A DNA stretch of 64,000 nt from Streptomyces nitrosporeus (GCF_008704555.1 NZ_CP023702.1:4588001-4652000), one strand, 5' to 3'; positions 1-7,821 are shown, counted from the first letter of the stretch. Translations and numbers: made by a program. Notes: generated by a model from the sequence alone, not told the origin.

Positions 1-365
1 TCCCAGCGCTTCCTGCCGGCGAGCCGGGCCTGCTCGACCGCCGTTCGGCTGCGCTCCGGCTTCGGCAGGTCCCGCACCCAGAGCGAGATCGAGCTCTTCG
101 AGCACCCCAGCTCCACCTGGATCCGGTCGTAGGTCATCCCCTGGAGCCGGAGCTCCCTCGCCTTCGCCCGGAGGTCGTCCTTCGCGTTCGGGCGCTTCGT
201 CCACTCGGGAGGCGGCTCGCCCTCCAGGAGCCGGTTGAGGAGGTCGTTGTTGTGGACGCGGAGCCGGTCGCGGATCCGGCGCCGGCTGAGCCCTTCCCGC
301 CGCAGTGCCACCGCCTGCTCGCGCAGGGACTCGAAGTCCGCGTATCTGCTCGGAGCATTCGTCAT
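1..365 (-). CDS. Helix-turn-helix protein, 3' part off the window edge
   Basis: The open frame starts at an ATG (363-365) behind a GAGGG ribosome site and runs leftward off the window without a stop, so only about 121 N-terminal residues are visible. The start reads MTNAPSRYADFESLREQ. Two segments look like helix-turn-helix units: residues about 8-40 (REGLSRRRIRDRL) and about 65-98 (LQGMTYDRIQVELGCSKSSI, followed by SLWVRDL). The second resembles the DNA-binding helices of resolvases and MerR/sigma-like regulators. A DNA-binding role is inferred from these helices only; the C-terminal part that would name the family is missing. It is divergent from the histidine kinase at 521. Confidence 0.7.
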   Translation of the reverse strand, partial: MTNAPSRYADFESLREQAVALRREGLSRRRIRDRLRVHNNDLLNRLLEGEPPPEWTKRPNAKDDLRAKARELRLQGMTYDRIQVELGCSKSSISLWVRDLPKPERSRTAVEQARLAGRKRW

Positions 366-520
366 GCGAACACCCTCGTCCGGAATGCGGGCTTCCGGCC
401 CTGAAAGGGCGGCGGTTCACCGGGTCGTGGGATCTACCCACTATTGCGTGACGATGGGTGACTGTCTGTGCTGGTGGACTCTTCGGAAAAGCGGATGCGC
501 GCGCCCGTAGGCTGGACGGC

Positions 521-1840
521 ATGACCGCAACGGGGGCAGACCGGGAGGCGGCGGGATCGACCACCCGCGGCTACTGGTGGTGGGAGCGGCGGCGCGGTGT
601 CGCCTTGGACGTGGGGCTGGCGCTGGTCTCGGCGCTGGAGTGCGCGCTGGAGGGGATCGAGTTCGCCGGGGACACCGGGCTGCCGGTGCCGCTCGGGGTG
701 GTGTTCGGGCTGCTGGCGGGTTCGGTGCTGCTGGTGCGCCGGCGGTGGCCGATCGTGGTGGTGCTGGTGTCGATCGCGACGACGCCCGCCGAGATGGGTT
801 TCCTGATGGGGCTGGTGGGGCTGTACACGCTGGCCGCTTCGGAGGTGCCGCGCAGGATCACGGTCGTGCTGACGGGGATGACGTTCGTCGGCGCGTTCAT
901 CGTGGGTTACGTGCGGTTGCGGCAGAGCGTGAGCGGGTACGCGGGCGCGGGTCCGGGGCCGGAGGACTGGTACGTCCCGTTGGTGTCGCTGTTCATGGCG
1001 CTGGGGCTGACGGCGCCGGCGGTGCTGTCCGGTCTGTACATCGGGGCCAGGCGGCGGCTGATGGAGAGCCTGCGGGAGCGGGCGGATTCGCTGGAGCGGG
1101 AGCTGTCGCTGCTCGCGGACCGGGCCGAGGAGCGGGCGGAGTGGGCGCGTACGGAGGAGCGGACGCGCATCGCCCGGGAGATGCACGACGTGGTGGCGCA
1201 CCGGGTGAGCCTGATGGTGGTGCACGCGGCGGCGTTGCAGGCGGTGGCGAGGAAGGACCCGGAGAAGGCGGTGCGGAACGCGGCTCTGGTGGGGGACATG
1301 GGCCGACAGGCGCTGACGGAGCTGCGGGAGATGCTGGGGGTGCTGCGGAGCGGTGCCTCGGTGGGGGGCGCGGGGGGCGGCCGGGTTCCGTTGGCGCAGG
1401 TGGGGCGGGTGGCCGCGGTGGCCGCGGCGGCTCCGGAGGACGGTCCTCGGCTGAGTGAGGTGGAGGCGCTGGTGGCGCAGTCGAGGGAGGCGGGGATGGC
1501 GGTGGAGCTGTCGGTGGAGGGGGAGTCGGGCGCGTATGCGCCGGAGGTGGAGCAGACGGCGTTCCGGGTGGTGCAGGAGGCGTTGACGAACGTGCACAAG
1601 CATGCGGCGGGTGCGCGTACGTGGGTGCGGCTGGCGCATCGCGGGGACGAGGTGGCGATGCAGGTGGAGAACGGTCCGGCGGACGGTGCCGGGGCGGCCG
1701 CGGGCCTGCCGAGCGGGGGGAACGGCCTGGTGGGGATGCGGGAGCGGGTGCTGGGGCTGGGGGGTGTGTTCGTGTCGGGGCCGACGGACGCGGGCGGGTT
1801 CAGGGTGTCGGCGGTTCTGCCGGGCGGGAGCGCGGGGTGA
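521..1840 (+). CDS. NarL-class sensor histidine kinase, no adjacent response regulator
   Basis: A 439-residue membrane histidine kinase. About five or six hydrophobic helices fill residues 25-190, followed by a short coiled region (ERADSLERELSLLADRAEER) and a HisKA_3 phosphoacceptor segment with EMHDVVAH, phosphorylated His near residue 222. The HATPase_c end has an N box (ALTNVHKHA, about residue 355) and a glycine box (GGNGLVGMRERV, about residue 400). The ATG at 521 is chosen over an upstream GTG because TAGGCT (508-513) lies seven bases before it, the usual spacing for a leaderless Streptomyces transcript. Kinases of this class normally sit beside a LuxR-type response regulator; here the next gene is convergent and unrelated, so the partner is elsewhere. 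Signal unknown. Confidence 0.9.
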   Translation: MTATGADREAAGSTTRGYWWWERRRGVALDVGLALVSALECALEGIEFAGDTGLPVPLGVVFGLLAGSVLLVRRRWPIVVVLVSIATTPAEMGFLMGLVGLYTLAASEVPRRITVVLTGMTFVGAFIVGYVRLRQSVSGYAGAGPGPEDWYVPLVSLFMALGLTAPAVLSGLYIGARRRLMESLRERADSLERELSLLADRAEERAEWARTEERTRIAREMHDVVAHRVSLMVVHAAALQAVARKDPEKAVRNAALVGDMGRQALTELREMLGVLRSGASVGGAGGGRVPLAQVGRVAAVAAAAPEDGPRLSEVEALVAQSREAGMAVELSVEGESGAYAPEVEQTAFRVVQEALTNVHKHAAGARTWVRLAHRGDEVAMQVENGPADGAGAAAGLPSGGNGLVGMRERVLGLGGVFVSGPTDAGGFRVSAVLPGGSAG

Positions 1841-1905
1841 TCCCCGGGGCGGTGTGACCCGGGGTGGGGTGGTCCGGGGCCGGGACCAGGGGTGGGGCCG
1901 CGGGG

Positions 1906-2427
1906 TCAGCCGGTGTGGGTGAGGCGGGTGGGCTGGGTTCCGGTGATGAGGGTGGTGAGGGCGCGGTCGATGTCGGAGCCGAGGTACCAGTCGCCGGTGT
2001 GGTCGATGGAGTAGACGCGTCCTTCGGTGTCGATGGCGAGGACGGCTCGGCCGTTTCCTTCTTCGCCGAGGGGGGCGACTTCGGTTTCGAGGGCGCGTCC
2101 GAGGTCGTTGAGGGTGCGTGCGAGGTGGAGTCCGCGGAGGGGGTCGATGCGGAGGGGGGAGGGGGCGATCTGCCGGCCGGGTGTGGTGGTGGTGATGTGG
2201 AGTGTGCCGAATTCGGCCCAGGCCTCGACGGCCGCGGGGAAGACGGCGTGCCGGTGTCCGGCGGGTGAGGTGTGGGCGCGGAGGGTGTCGGCCCACTCCT
2301 CGGCCTGGCGGATGTTCCAGCGTCCTGGCTGCCAGCCGGCTTCGCGGAGGGTGGCGTCGACGGGGGCGGGGAAGCGGGTGGAGGGGGTGCGGTCCTGCTG
2401 GGCGGGGAGGCTGTCGGGTCGGCGCAT
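1906..2427 (-). CDS. SUKH-3 domain immunity-like protein
   Basis: A 173-residue protein starting MRRPDSLPAQQ. The body fits the SUKH-3 family: DATLREAGWQPGR, then AWAEFGTLHITTTTPG, a middle segment RIDPLRGLHLARTLNDLG, and the end RVYSIDHTGDWYLGSDIDRA. SUKH proteins are SMI1/KNR4-related and in polymorphic toxin systems neutralise nuclease and deaminase toxins by direct binding. The start lies 8 bases after the stop of the deaminase gene on the same strand, so the two probably form a toxin/immunity-type operon. No signal peptide or membrane segment is seen. Family assignment is fairly firm; the partner is inferred from position. Confidence 0.85.
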   Translation of the reverse strand: MRRPDSLPAQQDRTPSTRFPAPVDATLREAGWQPGRWNIRQAEEWADTLRAHTSPAGHRHAVFPAAVEAWAEFGTLHITTTTPGRQIAPSPLRIDPLRGLHLARTLNDLGRALETEVAPLGEEGNGRAVLAIDTEGRVYSIDHTGDWYLGSDIDRALTTLITGTQPTRLTHTG

Positions 2428-2435
2428 GGGCGGGG

Positions 2436-2954
2436 TCAGCTCTTCTCGGTGGTGGTCGCGCCGGGGGTGAGGTCGACGGGGCGTACGCCGAAGTGGGCGA
2501 GCATCGCGGTGCAGGAGCGGCAGGGGGGTGCGTAGCTGCCGTGGAGGGGGTCGCCGTCCTCGCGGATGTGGCGGGCGGTGAGGCGGGCGTGTTTGAGGGC
2601 GCGGCGGGCTTCGCCGTTGGTGAGGGGTTTGCGCTGGGCTCGTTTGGAGCGGCTGCTGTCGGCCGAGGTGAGCTGGCGTGAGAGGAGTATGGCTTCGGGG
2701 CAGCGGCCGGTGAAGCGTTCCCGCTGGTTGCTGGTGAGGGTGTCGAGGAAGTCCTGGACGAGTGGGTGCAGGGTGGGGGGCCGGTCGCCTTTTCCGGCGG
2801 TGCAGGTGAGTGTCTCCCCCCGTACGGACAGGGCTGCGGCCACGGCGGGGAGGATGCCGTCCCGGCGGTGGCGGAGGTGTGGTGTACGGCTGGGTTCGGT
2901 GGTGCTCCAGCTGAGTCTTGGGTCTCCGGATGTGACTGTTTGTGCAGGGTACAT
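2436..2954 (-). CDS. YwqJ-like putative nucleic-acid deaminase
   Basis: A 172-residue cytoplasmic protein. Two deaminase-fold signatures are visible: GRCPEAILLSRQL, where C85 and E87 form a CxE zinc/catalytic motif, and APPCRSCTAML, where C145 and C148 form the PCxxC zinc motif. This layout is that of the YwqJ-type deaminases of bacterial polymorphic toxins. The protein lacks every trafficking part such toxins usually have: no signal peptide, WXG100 head, RHS repeats or membrane segments. It sits upstream of a SUKH-3 gene and divergent from two SUKH fusion genes. The ATG at 2952-2954 follows a GGGAGGGAAA ribosome site that overlaps an inverted repeat. Substrate (DNA, RNA or nucleotide) cannot be read from the sequence. 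Confidence 0.82.
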   Translation of the reverse strand: MYPAQTVTSGDPRLSWSTTEPSRTPHLRHRRDGILPAVAAALSVRGETLTCTAGKGDRPPTLHPLVQDFLDTLTSNQRERFTGRCPEAILLSRQLTSADSSRSKRAQRKPLTNGEARRALKHARLTARHIREDGDPLHGSYAPPCRSCTAMLAHFGVRPVDLTPGATTTEKS

Positions 2955-2969
2955 GTTGTGGATTTCCCT

Positions 2970-2992
2970 CCCGCAATCCCCCGAGTTGCGGG
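2970..2992 (-). promoter_or_regulatory. Inverted repeat over the deaminase ribosome site
   Basis: CCCGCAA at 2970-2976 pairs with TTGCGGG at 2986-2992 across nine bases. In the minus-strand transcript the 3' arm runs directly into the GGGAGGGAAA ribosome site (2963-2972) of the deaminase gene, so the stem would hide it. It could equally be a protein operator. Confidence 0.5.
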
Positions 2993-3191
2993 GGACAGCC
3001 TGCCAAATGGGCTGGGTGGTGGGAAAGCTGGGGCGGTATATGGGGGTGGCGTGTCGCGCCCGGGGAGCCGTTCCGGTGTGTGCCGGTCACCTTGTGATGA
3101 CGGTGTGTGAGGGTTGGCCGGTGGGCGGGAGCGGGTGTTGCGCCAGCGCTTAGGCTGTGCGGAACACCAGACGCAGCAGGGGGCAACCGCC

Positions 3192-4169
3192 ATGACGACA
3201 GGTCGGCTCGGGCAGCAAGCCGCGCCACCGAACGCGGCCTATGCCGGGCAGGTCGTGCACTTTCCGGATCCGGTGAGGGCGTCCCGTCATCCGAGGGGTG
3301 TGCGCGTGGACGAGGGGGGCCGGCCGGTCTTCTCGCCGTACGCGCGTGCGGCGGCTGAGATCGCGGAGCCGCCCCCGGGGTTCGGTGTCGACGAGCTGCG
3401 GCTGACGGATGTGGTGTCGGCGAACGCGGCGATGGCGGCGAGCGGGCATGAGCTGTGGGACACGGTCTCGCCGGTGGCGACGCCGCACGGCTGGACGTGG
3501 CATCACGTGGCGGGCAGCCGGCGGATGGAGCTGGTGCCGGTCGAGGTGAAGGCGTTGTTGCGTCATCACGGTGGTCTGGCGACGGCTTCGGTGGACCAGG
3601 AGCGGCGGGGTACGCGGCCGTTGCAGGAGACCCGGCCGGTTCATTTCCGTCTGCCGAAGGGTGCGGTGGCGGTGAGTGAGCAGCAGGTCCTGGGGGTCGA
3701 GGAGGATCTGGGGTACCGGCTTCCGGGTGCGTACCGGTCGTTCCTGAAGGCGGCGGGGGGTTCGGCGCCGGTGGGTGCGGCGCTGGACGCGGAGCTGGGT
3801 CTGCTGGTGGACCAGCCGTTCTTCACGGTGCGTGAGGAAGCGGCTGTGAACGATCTTGTTTATGTGAACAAGTGTCTGCGGGATCACTTCACCAAGGACT
3901 ACCTGGGTGTGGCTTTCGCCCAGGGCGGGATCGTCGCTGTGAAGGTGCGGGGCGGTGATGTGGGGTCGGTGTGGTTCTGCGTGTACGACGACGCGCGGGA
4001 CCGGGACGGCTGGTCGGTCCAGGAGCGGGCGGAGCGGCTCCTGTTGCCGTGTGGTGCGGATTTCGACGTGTTCCTGCAGCGGTTGGCGGGGAATCCGCCG
4101 GAGCTGGAGACGGTGGCGAACCTGATGGTGGACGGTGGCTTCGCGCGGGCCGTTCCGGTGGAGGGGTGA
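3192..4169 (+). CDS. WHH-nuclease-like domain fused to an SMI1/KNR4 (SUKH) domain
   Basis: A 325-residue soluble protein with two parts. Residues about 40-130 resemble a treble-clef HNH/EndoVII-type toxin nuclease of the WHH group: VVSANAAMAASG, then WTWHHV with W103-H104-H105, then MELVPVEV and RHHGG (H125, G127-G128). Compared with the family pattern as I remember it, the third histidine position holds K120. Residues about 155-315 form a SUKH domain: VSEQQVLGVEEDLGYRLPGA, then YRSFLKAAGG, DYLGVAFAQGG and VWFCVYDD. A nuclease-like and an immunity-like module are thus joined in one chain. The ATG at 3192 is preceded by CAGGGGG; TAGGCT (3151-3156) is a likely -10 element. The next gene starts 7 bases after the stop. 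Nuclease activity is inferred and may be lost. Confidence 0.75.
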   Translation: MTTGRLGQQAAPPNAAYAGQVVHFPDPVRASRHPRGVRVDEGGRPVFSPYARAAAEIAEPPPGFGVDELRLTDVVSANAAMAASGHELWDTVSPVATPHGWTWHHVAGSRRMELVPVEVKALLRHHGGLATASVDQERRGTRPLQETRPVHFRLPKGAVAVSEQQVLGVEEDLGYRLPGAYRSFLKAAGGSAPVGAALDAELGLLVDQPFFTVREEAAVNDLVYVNKCLRDHFTKDYLGVAFAQGGIVAVKVRGGDVGSVWFCVYDDARDRDGWSVQERAERLLLPCGADFDVFLQRLAGNPPELETVANLMVDGGFARAVPVEG

Positions 4170-4176
4170 GCGCGGG

Positions 4177-6729
4177 ATGGTGACGTTCGCGCAGGCGCAG
4201 GAGCGGGCGGACGAGTGGGTCAACGGTGATGTGCCCGCTTATCAGCACCGTGAGGTGCGGGTCCGTGAGTTCGAGCTGGGTTTTGTGGTGTGGGCCGAGG
4301 ACCGGGCGGAGGGTCCGGTTTCGGACGGCGGGTCGCAGCGGCTGGTGATCGCCCGGGACAGTGGTGAGGCCACGTTGTGGCCGGGGCTGCCGGTGGGTGA
4401 GGTGATCCGGCGGTACGAGGAGGAGTACGGGGCGGATGTCGTGGCTCCGGCTGCTCCGGAGCGGCCGCAGCGTATCGACCTGAACCAGACGTCGTTTCTG
4501 CTGACTCCGCCGGAGTGGCTCCAGGAGGCGGCGGACAAGCTGGGGATCGGTGAGGGGGCCGGGGGGCCGGAGGGGGCGTCCTCGGCGTCGTCCGCGTCGT
4601 CGTCCGCCGGGTCCTCGGCCCCGGTGGCTTCCGATGTCTCCGCCGCGCCTTCTTCTGCTTCCGCGCCCGCGGCGTCTGCCGCTCCTGCGGTTCCTTCCGC
4701 GCCGGCGGCTCCGGCCGGTCCGGGGCCGGTGGACGCGGACGGGCCGGCGTGGCCGGAGGCCGGCGGCGCTCATGAGCCGACGGCGTCGGACGGTGTGCCG
4801 GCCGGGAGTACCCCGTGGGCGGGTACGGATACGAATGCCGGGTCGGACGAGGGCGGGGTGCCGCTGCCCGCGACGGTGTTCGCGCCGCCGCTGTCGGGTT
4901 CGGACGACGACGGGACGCCTCCTTCGCGGGTGTCGGCGGACGCGCCGACGGCGCTGATGTCGGGCGGGAGCCAGCTGCCGCCGACCGCGGTGGTTCCGGG
5001 GCTCGGACCGCAGCAGGGGCAGGGGGCTGCGGCTTCCGCGGGTCCGGGGGCTCCGGCTCCGGCGGGCCCCGGGGCGCCGGGTGGCGCGGGTCCCGGGCCG
5101 GCCGCCGGTCCGGGTGACATCGCGGACGCGGCGACCAGCAAGGCGGTCGTGCCGCCGCGTGGAGCGCGGGGTGCGGGTCCGACGACTCCGCCGCCGCCGG
5201 GGGCTCCCGGTACGCCCGGGGCGCGGCCCGGTGCCGCTCCTCCGCCGCCCCCGGGGCCGGGTGCGCCCGGTGCTCCGGCCGGGAACTACGTGCCGACGCA
5301 GATGGTGTCGCAGCTGGGCCCGCCGCCCGGCGGGCCGGGTGTGCCCGCGCCTCCGGGTGCGCCGGGTGTGCCTCCGGCTCCTCCCGGTCCGACCCCTCCG
5401 CCGCCCGGTGGCGGGGTGCATCAGGCGGCGACGATGTTCGCCGACGCGAGCCCGGGCGGGCCCGCCGCGCCGCAGCCTCCGGGCCCGCCGGGCGCCCCGG
5501 GTGTGCCCGCGCCTCCGGGTGCGCCGGGTACGCCTCCGCCTCCTCCCGGTTCGACGCCGCCGCCCGGTGGCGGGGTGCACCATGCCGCGACGATGCTGGC
5601 GGGTCCGCCCGGCCCCGCCGCGCCGCAGCCTCCGGGCCCTCCCGGCCCGCCCGGTGCGCCGGGTGCGCCGTCGGGTCCGCCCGCGCCGCCGCCCGCCGGT
5701 GTGCACACGCCGCCGCCTCCGGGGGCGTACGGCTATCCGCAGCAGCCGTCCGGGCAGCCGACGGTGGGTCCGGGGTATCAGGCGGTGCTGCGGTACCGCG
5801 CGCCGGACGGCAGCGAGCAGCAGCTGATCCGCCGTTCCGCGCCGGGTACGCCGCATCCGGAGTGGCAGATGCTGCATGAGCTGCGGGCGATGAACGTGCC
5901 GCCGCAGCAGGTCATCGAGCTGCACACGGAGCTGGAGTCCTGTGAGCTGCCGGGTGCGTACTGTGCGCGGATGATCCGGGAGATGTGGCCGCAGGTGCGG
6001 ATCACGAGCGTGGCTCCGTACGGGACGGACCACGCGAGCCGGCAGCAGGGTGTGCGGGCGTTGCTGACGCATCAGGGTGAGCTGCACCAGGTGGCGGACG
6101 GTCCGGCCCGGCCTGCGCCGGTGCGGGCGCCGTTGCCGCAGGTGGCTCCTGCTCCGGCGATTCCGCCGGAGGCGTTGGCGGAGGAGATGCTGGGGGCGTT
6201 CGGCCCGCAGGGCGTGCTCCGTTTCGATCAGCGTGCGGTGTCGCGGCAGGGTGTGCCCGAGACGGTGGCGCGGACCCTGGTGTGGGCGGGTCTGCCCGCT
6301 GACTTCGGGCCGTTCTTCTGGGCGCAGCCGGGGAACCCGGTGGTGCCGACGCTGGGTGAGCTGGCGGCGCAGCGTCAGGTGCGGCCGGCCTCGGACGCGG
6401 GTTCGTATCTGGTGATGGGTTCGGACTTCGGCCGGGCGATCTGTGTGCAGTACGGCACGGCGAACATCGTGGCGGTGCCGGTGGAGGCGGGTCCGGGTGG
6501 TCAGCCGGTGCCGCCGCAGTTCGTGAACACGGGGCTGCCGGAGTTCGTGCGGTCGATGGCGTTGCTGGGCCGGATGTGGCGGCTGCGGTACGGGCTGAAT
6601 CCGGAGCAGGCGGGCCGTTGGACAGTCGATTTCCAGGCGCAGTTGGCGGCTCTGGACGCGGCGGCGCTGGCGTCGCCGGAGAGCTGGTGGTCGGTTCTGC
6701 TGGAGCAGATGTGGGACGGGCTGTTGTGA
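4177..6729 (+). CDS. YrhB / Pro-rich / deaminase-like / SUKH-4 multidomain protein
   Basis: An 850-residue protein in four zones. Residues 1-95 (MVTFAQAQERADEWVNGDVP) look like the YrhB immunity fold. Residues about 130-520 are low-complexity Ala, Gly and Pro, collagen-like in places, and contain a roughly 50-residue unit twice (GVPAPPGAPG to GGGVHxAATM). Residues about 533-640 carry deaminase marks: H560-P-E562 and C589-x6-C596 in TELESCELPGAYCARMI, close to the XOO_2897-type deaminase pattern. Residues about 669-850 resemble SUKH-4 (EEMLGAFGPQGVLRF to WWSVLLEQMWDGLL). The ATG at 4177 is 7 bases after the previous stop, so the two are co-transcribed. No export signal is seen. The SUKH-4 and YrhB calls are firmer than the deaminase call. 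Confidence 0.75.
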   Translation: MVTFAQAQERADEWVNGDVPAYQHREVRVREFELGFVVWAEDRAEGPVSDGGSQRLVIARDSGEATLWPGLPVGEVIRRYEEEYGADVVAPAAPERPQRIDLNQTSFLLTPPEWLQEAADKLGIGEGAGGPEGASSASSASSSAGSSAPVASDVSAAPSSASAPAASAAPAVPSAPAAPAGPGPVDADGPAWPEAGGAHEPTASDGVPAGSTPWAGTDTNAGSDEGGVPLPATVFAPPLSGSDDDGTPPSRVSADAPTALMSGGSQLPPTAVVPGLGPQQGQGAAASAGPGAPAPAGPGAPGGAGPGPAAGPGDIADAATSKAVVPPRGARGAGPTTPPPPGAPGTPGARPGAAPPPPPGPGAPGAPAGNYVPTQMVSQLGPPPGGPGVPAPPGAPGVPPAPPGPTPPPPGGGVHQAATMFADASPGGPAAPQPPGPPGAPGVPAPPGAPGTPPPPPGSTPPPGGGVHHAATMLAGPPGPAAPQPPGPPGPPGAPGAPSGPPAPPPAGVHTPPPPGAYGYPQQPSGQPTVGPGYQAVLRYRAPDGSEQQLIRRSAPGTPHPEWQMLHELRAMNVPPQQVIELHTELESCELPGAYCARMIREMWPQVRITSVAPYGTDHASRQQGVRALLTHQGELHQVADGPARPAPVRAPLPQVAPAPAIPPEALAEEMLGAFGPQGVLRFDQRAVSRQGVPETVARTLVWAGLPADFGPFFWAQPGNPVVPTLGELAAQRQVRPASDAGSYLVMGSDFGRAICVQYGTANIVAVPVEAGPGGQPVPPQFVNTGLPEFVRSMALLGRMWRLRYGLNPEQAGRWTVDFQAQLAALDAAALASPESWWSVLLEQMWDGLL

Positions 6730-6760
6730 TCTGACCCGTCTTGGAATCCGCTGGGCGTGG

Positions 6761-6798
6761 CGCCCGGGCCCTGTGGGGTCCGGGCGTTTCCTTTTTTG
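6761..6798 (+). terminator. Rho-independent terminator
   Basis: CGCCCGGGCC at 6761-6770 pairs with GGTCCGGGCG at 6777-6786 (one G-U pair, six-base loop) and is followed by TTTCCTTTTTTG. A real T tract is unusual for this genome. It closes the SUKH fusion operon. Confidence 0.85.
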
Positions 6799-6927
6799 TT
6801 CCTTCTGTGATGCCGGTCGCTTCCGTCTTGTTTGTGGTTGATCGATTCCGACTTCCGGCATCAATTGCCGCATCCTTGACGTATTGCTTGGTGGTCGGGC
6901 GTCCGAGAGCGGGAAGAGGCTTCAGGG

Positions 6928-7821
6928 ATGAGTGGTGGACCGGTGTCCGCGTACGGCTTCGTCGGGGTGCGGGGGCGTGGTTACCGTCCGGAGCAGGTGG
7001 ACCGGGTCGCGGCGGCTCTGGTGGGGGAGCGGGACGAGGCGCTGGCGCTGCTGGCGCGGCTGACGGCGCTGGAGGAGGAGCTGGCGGCGGAGTCGGCGCG
7101 GCTGCGCGAGGTGGTGGCGTCGCTGGTGGCGCCGACGTACGCGGAGCTGGGGGAGCGGGCCCAGCGGATCCTGGCGCTTGCCGAGGCGGAGGCGGAGGCG
7201 GTCCGGGGCGCGGCCTCGAAGGAGGCGCAGGCGTGGCGGGACGAGGCCGAGGAGGAGGGCCGGGGGGTCCGGGAGGCGGCGCGGGCGGAGGCGGAGTCGG
7301 TGCGGGCGGCCGCCGGGGCGCGGGCGGAGGCGCGGCTCGCCGAGGCGGAGGAGGCGGCCGGGGCGCTGGTGCGGGAGGCGCGTGAGGAGGCTGCCCGGGT
7401 CCGTGAGGCCGCGGAGTCGGAGATGGCCGGGACCCGTCGGCGTACGGCGGGTGTCCTGGCGCACCAGGAGCAGGAGCACGCGGAGAGGGACAAGGCGGCC
7501 CGGGCGGAGTTCGAGGCCGCGGAGGCGGCGGCCGTGGCGCGTGAGGCGGAGCTGGAGGCGCGGGGGGAGGCGTTGCTGGAGAAGGCGCGGCGGCGGCTCG
7601 CGGAGGCGGAGGAGTCCGCCCGGCACGGTCAGGAGGACGCGCAGGCGCGGGCGGAGGAGTTGCTGTCGCGGGCGCGGATGGCTCAGGAGCGGGTGGTCCG
7701 GGAGACGGAGCGGGTGTTGCGTGAGCACGAGGAGGCCCGCGAGGAGGTGCAGGCGCACATGGCGCATGTGCGGGCGTCGCTGGCGGCGTTGACGGGGCGT
7801 ACGGCGGCCACCGGGAGCTGA
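6928..7821 (+). CDS. DivIVA-like coiled-coil protein
   Basis: A 297-residue protein that is almost entirely Ala/Glu/Arg-rich heptad coiled coil after residue 30. The N-terminal stretch VRGRGYRPEQVDRVAAAL resembles the membrane-curvature-sensing start of DivIVA and Wag31, where a GYxxxxVD-type motif precedes the coil. Streptomycetes have several such cytoskeletal proteins, some annotated as cellulose-binding; which of them this corresponds to is not clear. A structural role at hyphal tips or septa is therefore an inference from architecture. No transmembrane segment is seen. The ATG at 6928 has GGAAGAGG about ten bases upstream. The gene has its own intergenic region after the preceding terminator. 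Confidence 0.8.
   Translation: MSGGPVSAYGFVGVRGRGYRPEQVDRVAAALVGERDEALALLARLTALEEELAAESARLREVVASLVAPTYAELGERAQRILALAEAEAEAVRGAASKEAQAWRDEAEEEGRGVREAARAEAESVRAAAGARAEARLAEAEEAAGALVREAREEAARVREAAESEMAGTRRRTAGVLAHQEQEHAERDKAARAEFEAAEAAAVAREAELEARGEALLEKARRRLAEAEESARHGQEDAQARAEELLSRARMAQERVVRETERVLREHEEAREEVQAHMAHVRASLAALTGRTAATGS

Noticed and set aside
434..3193. A 919-codon minus-strand open frame across the kinase and SUKH region
   Set aside because: It runs antisense to three good genes, has a Pro/Arg/His-rich composition typical of frame shadows, and shows no domain.
3889..6873. A 994-codon minus-strand frame opposite the Pro-rich SUKH-4 gene
   Set aside because: Arg-rich antisense shadow of biased GC codons; no domain or ribosome site.
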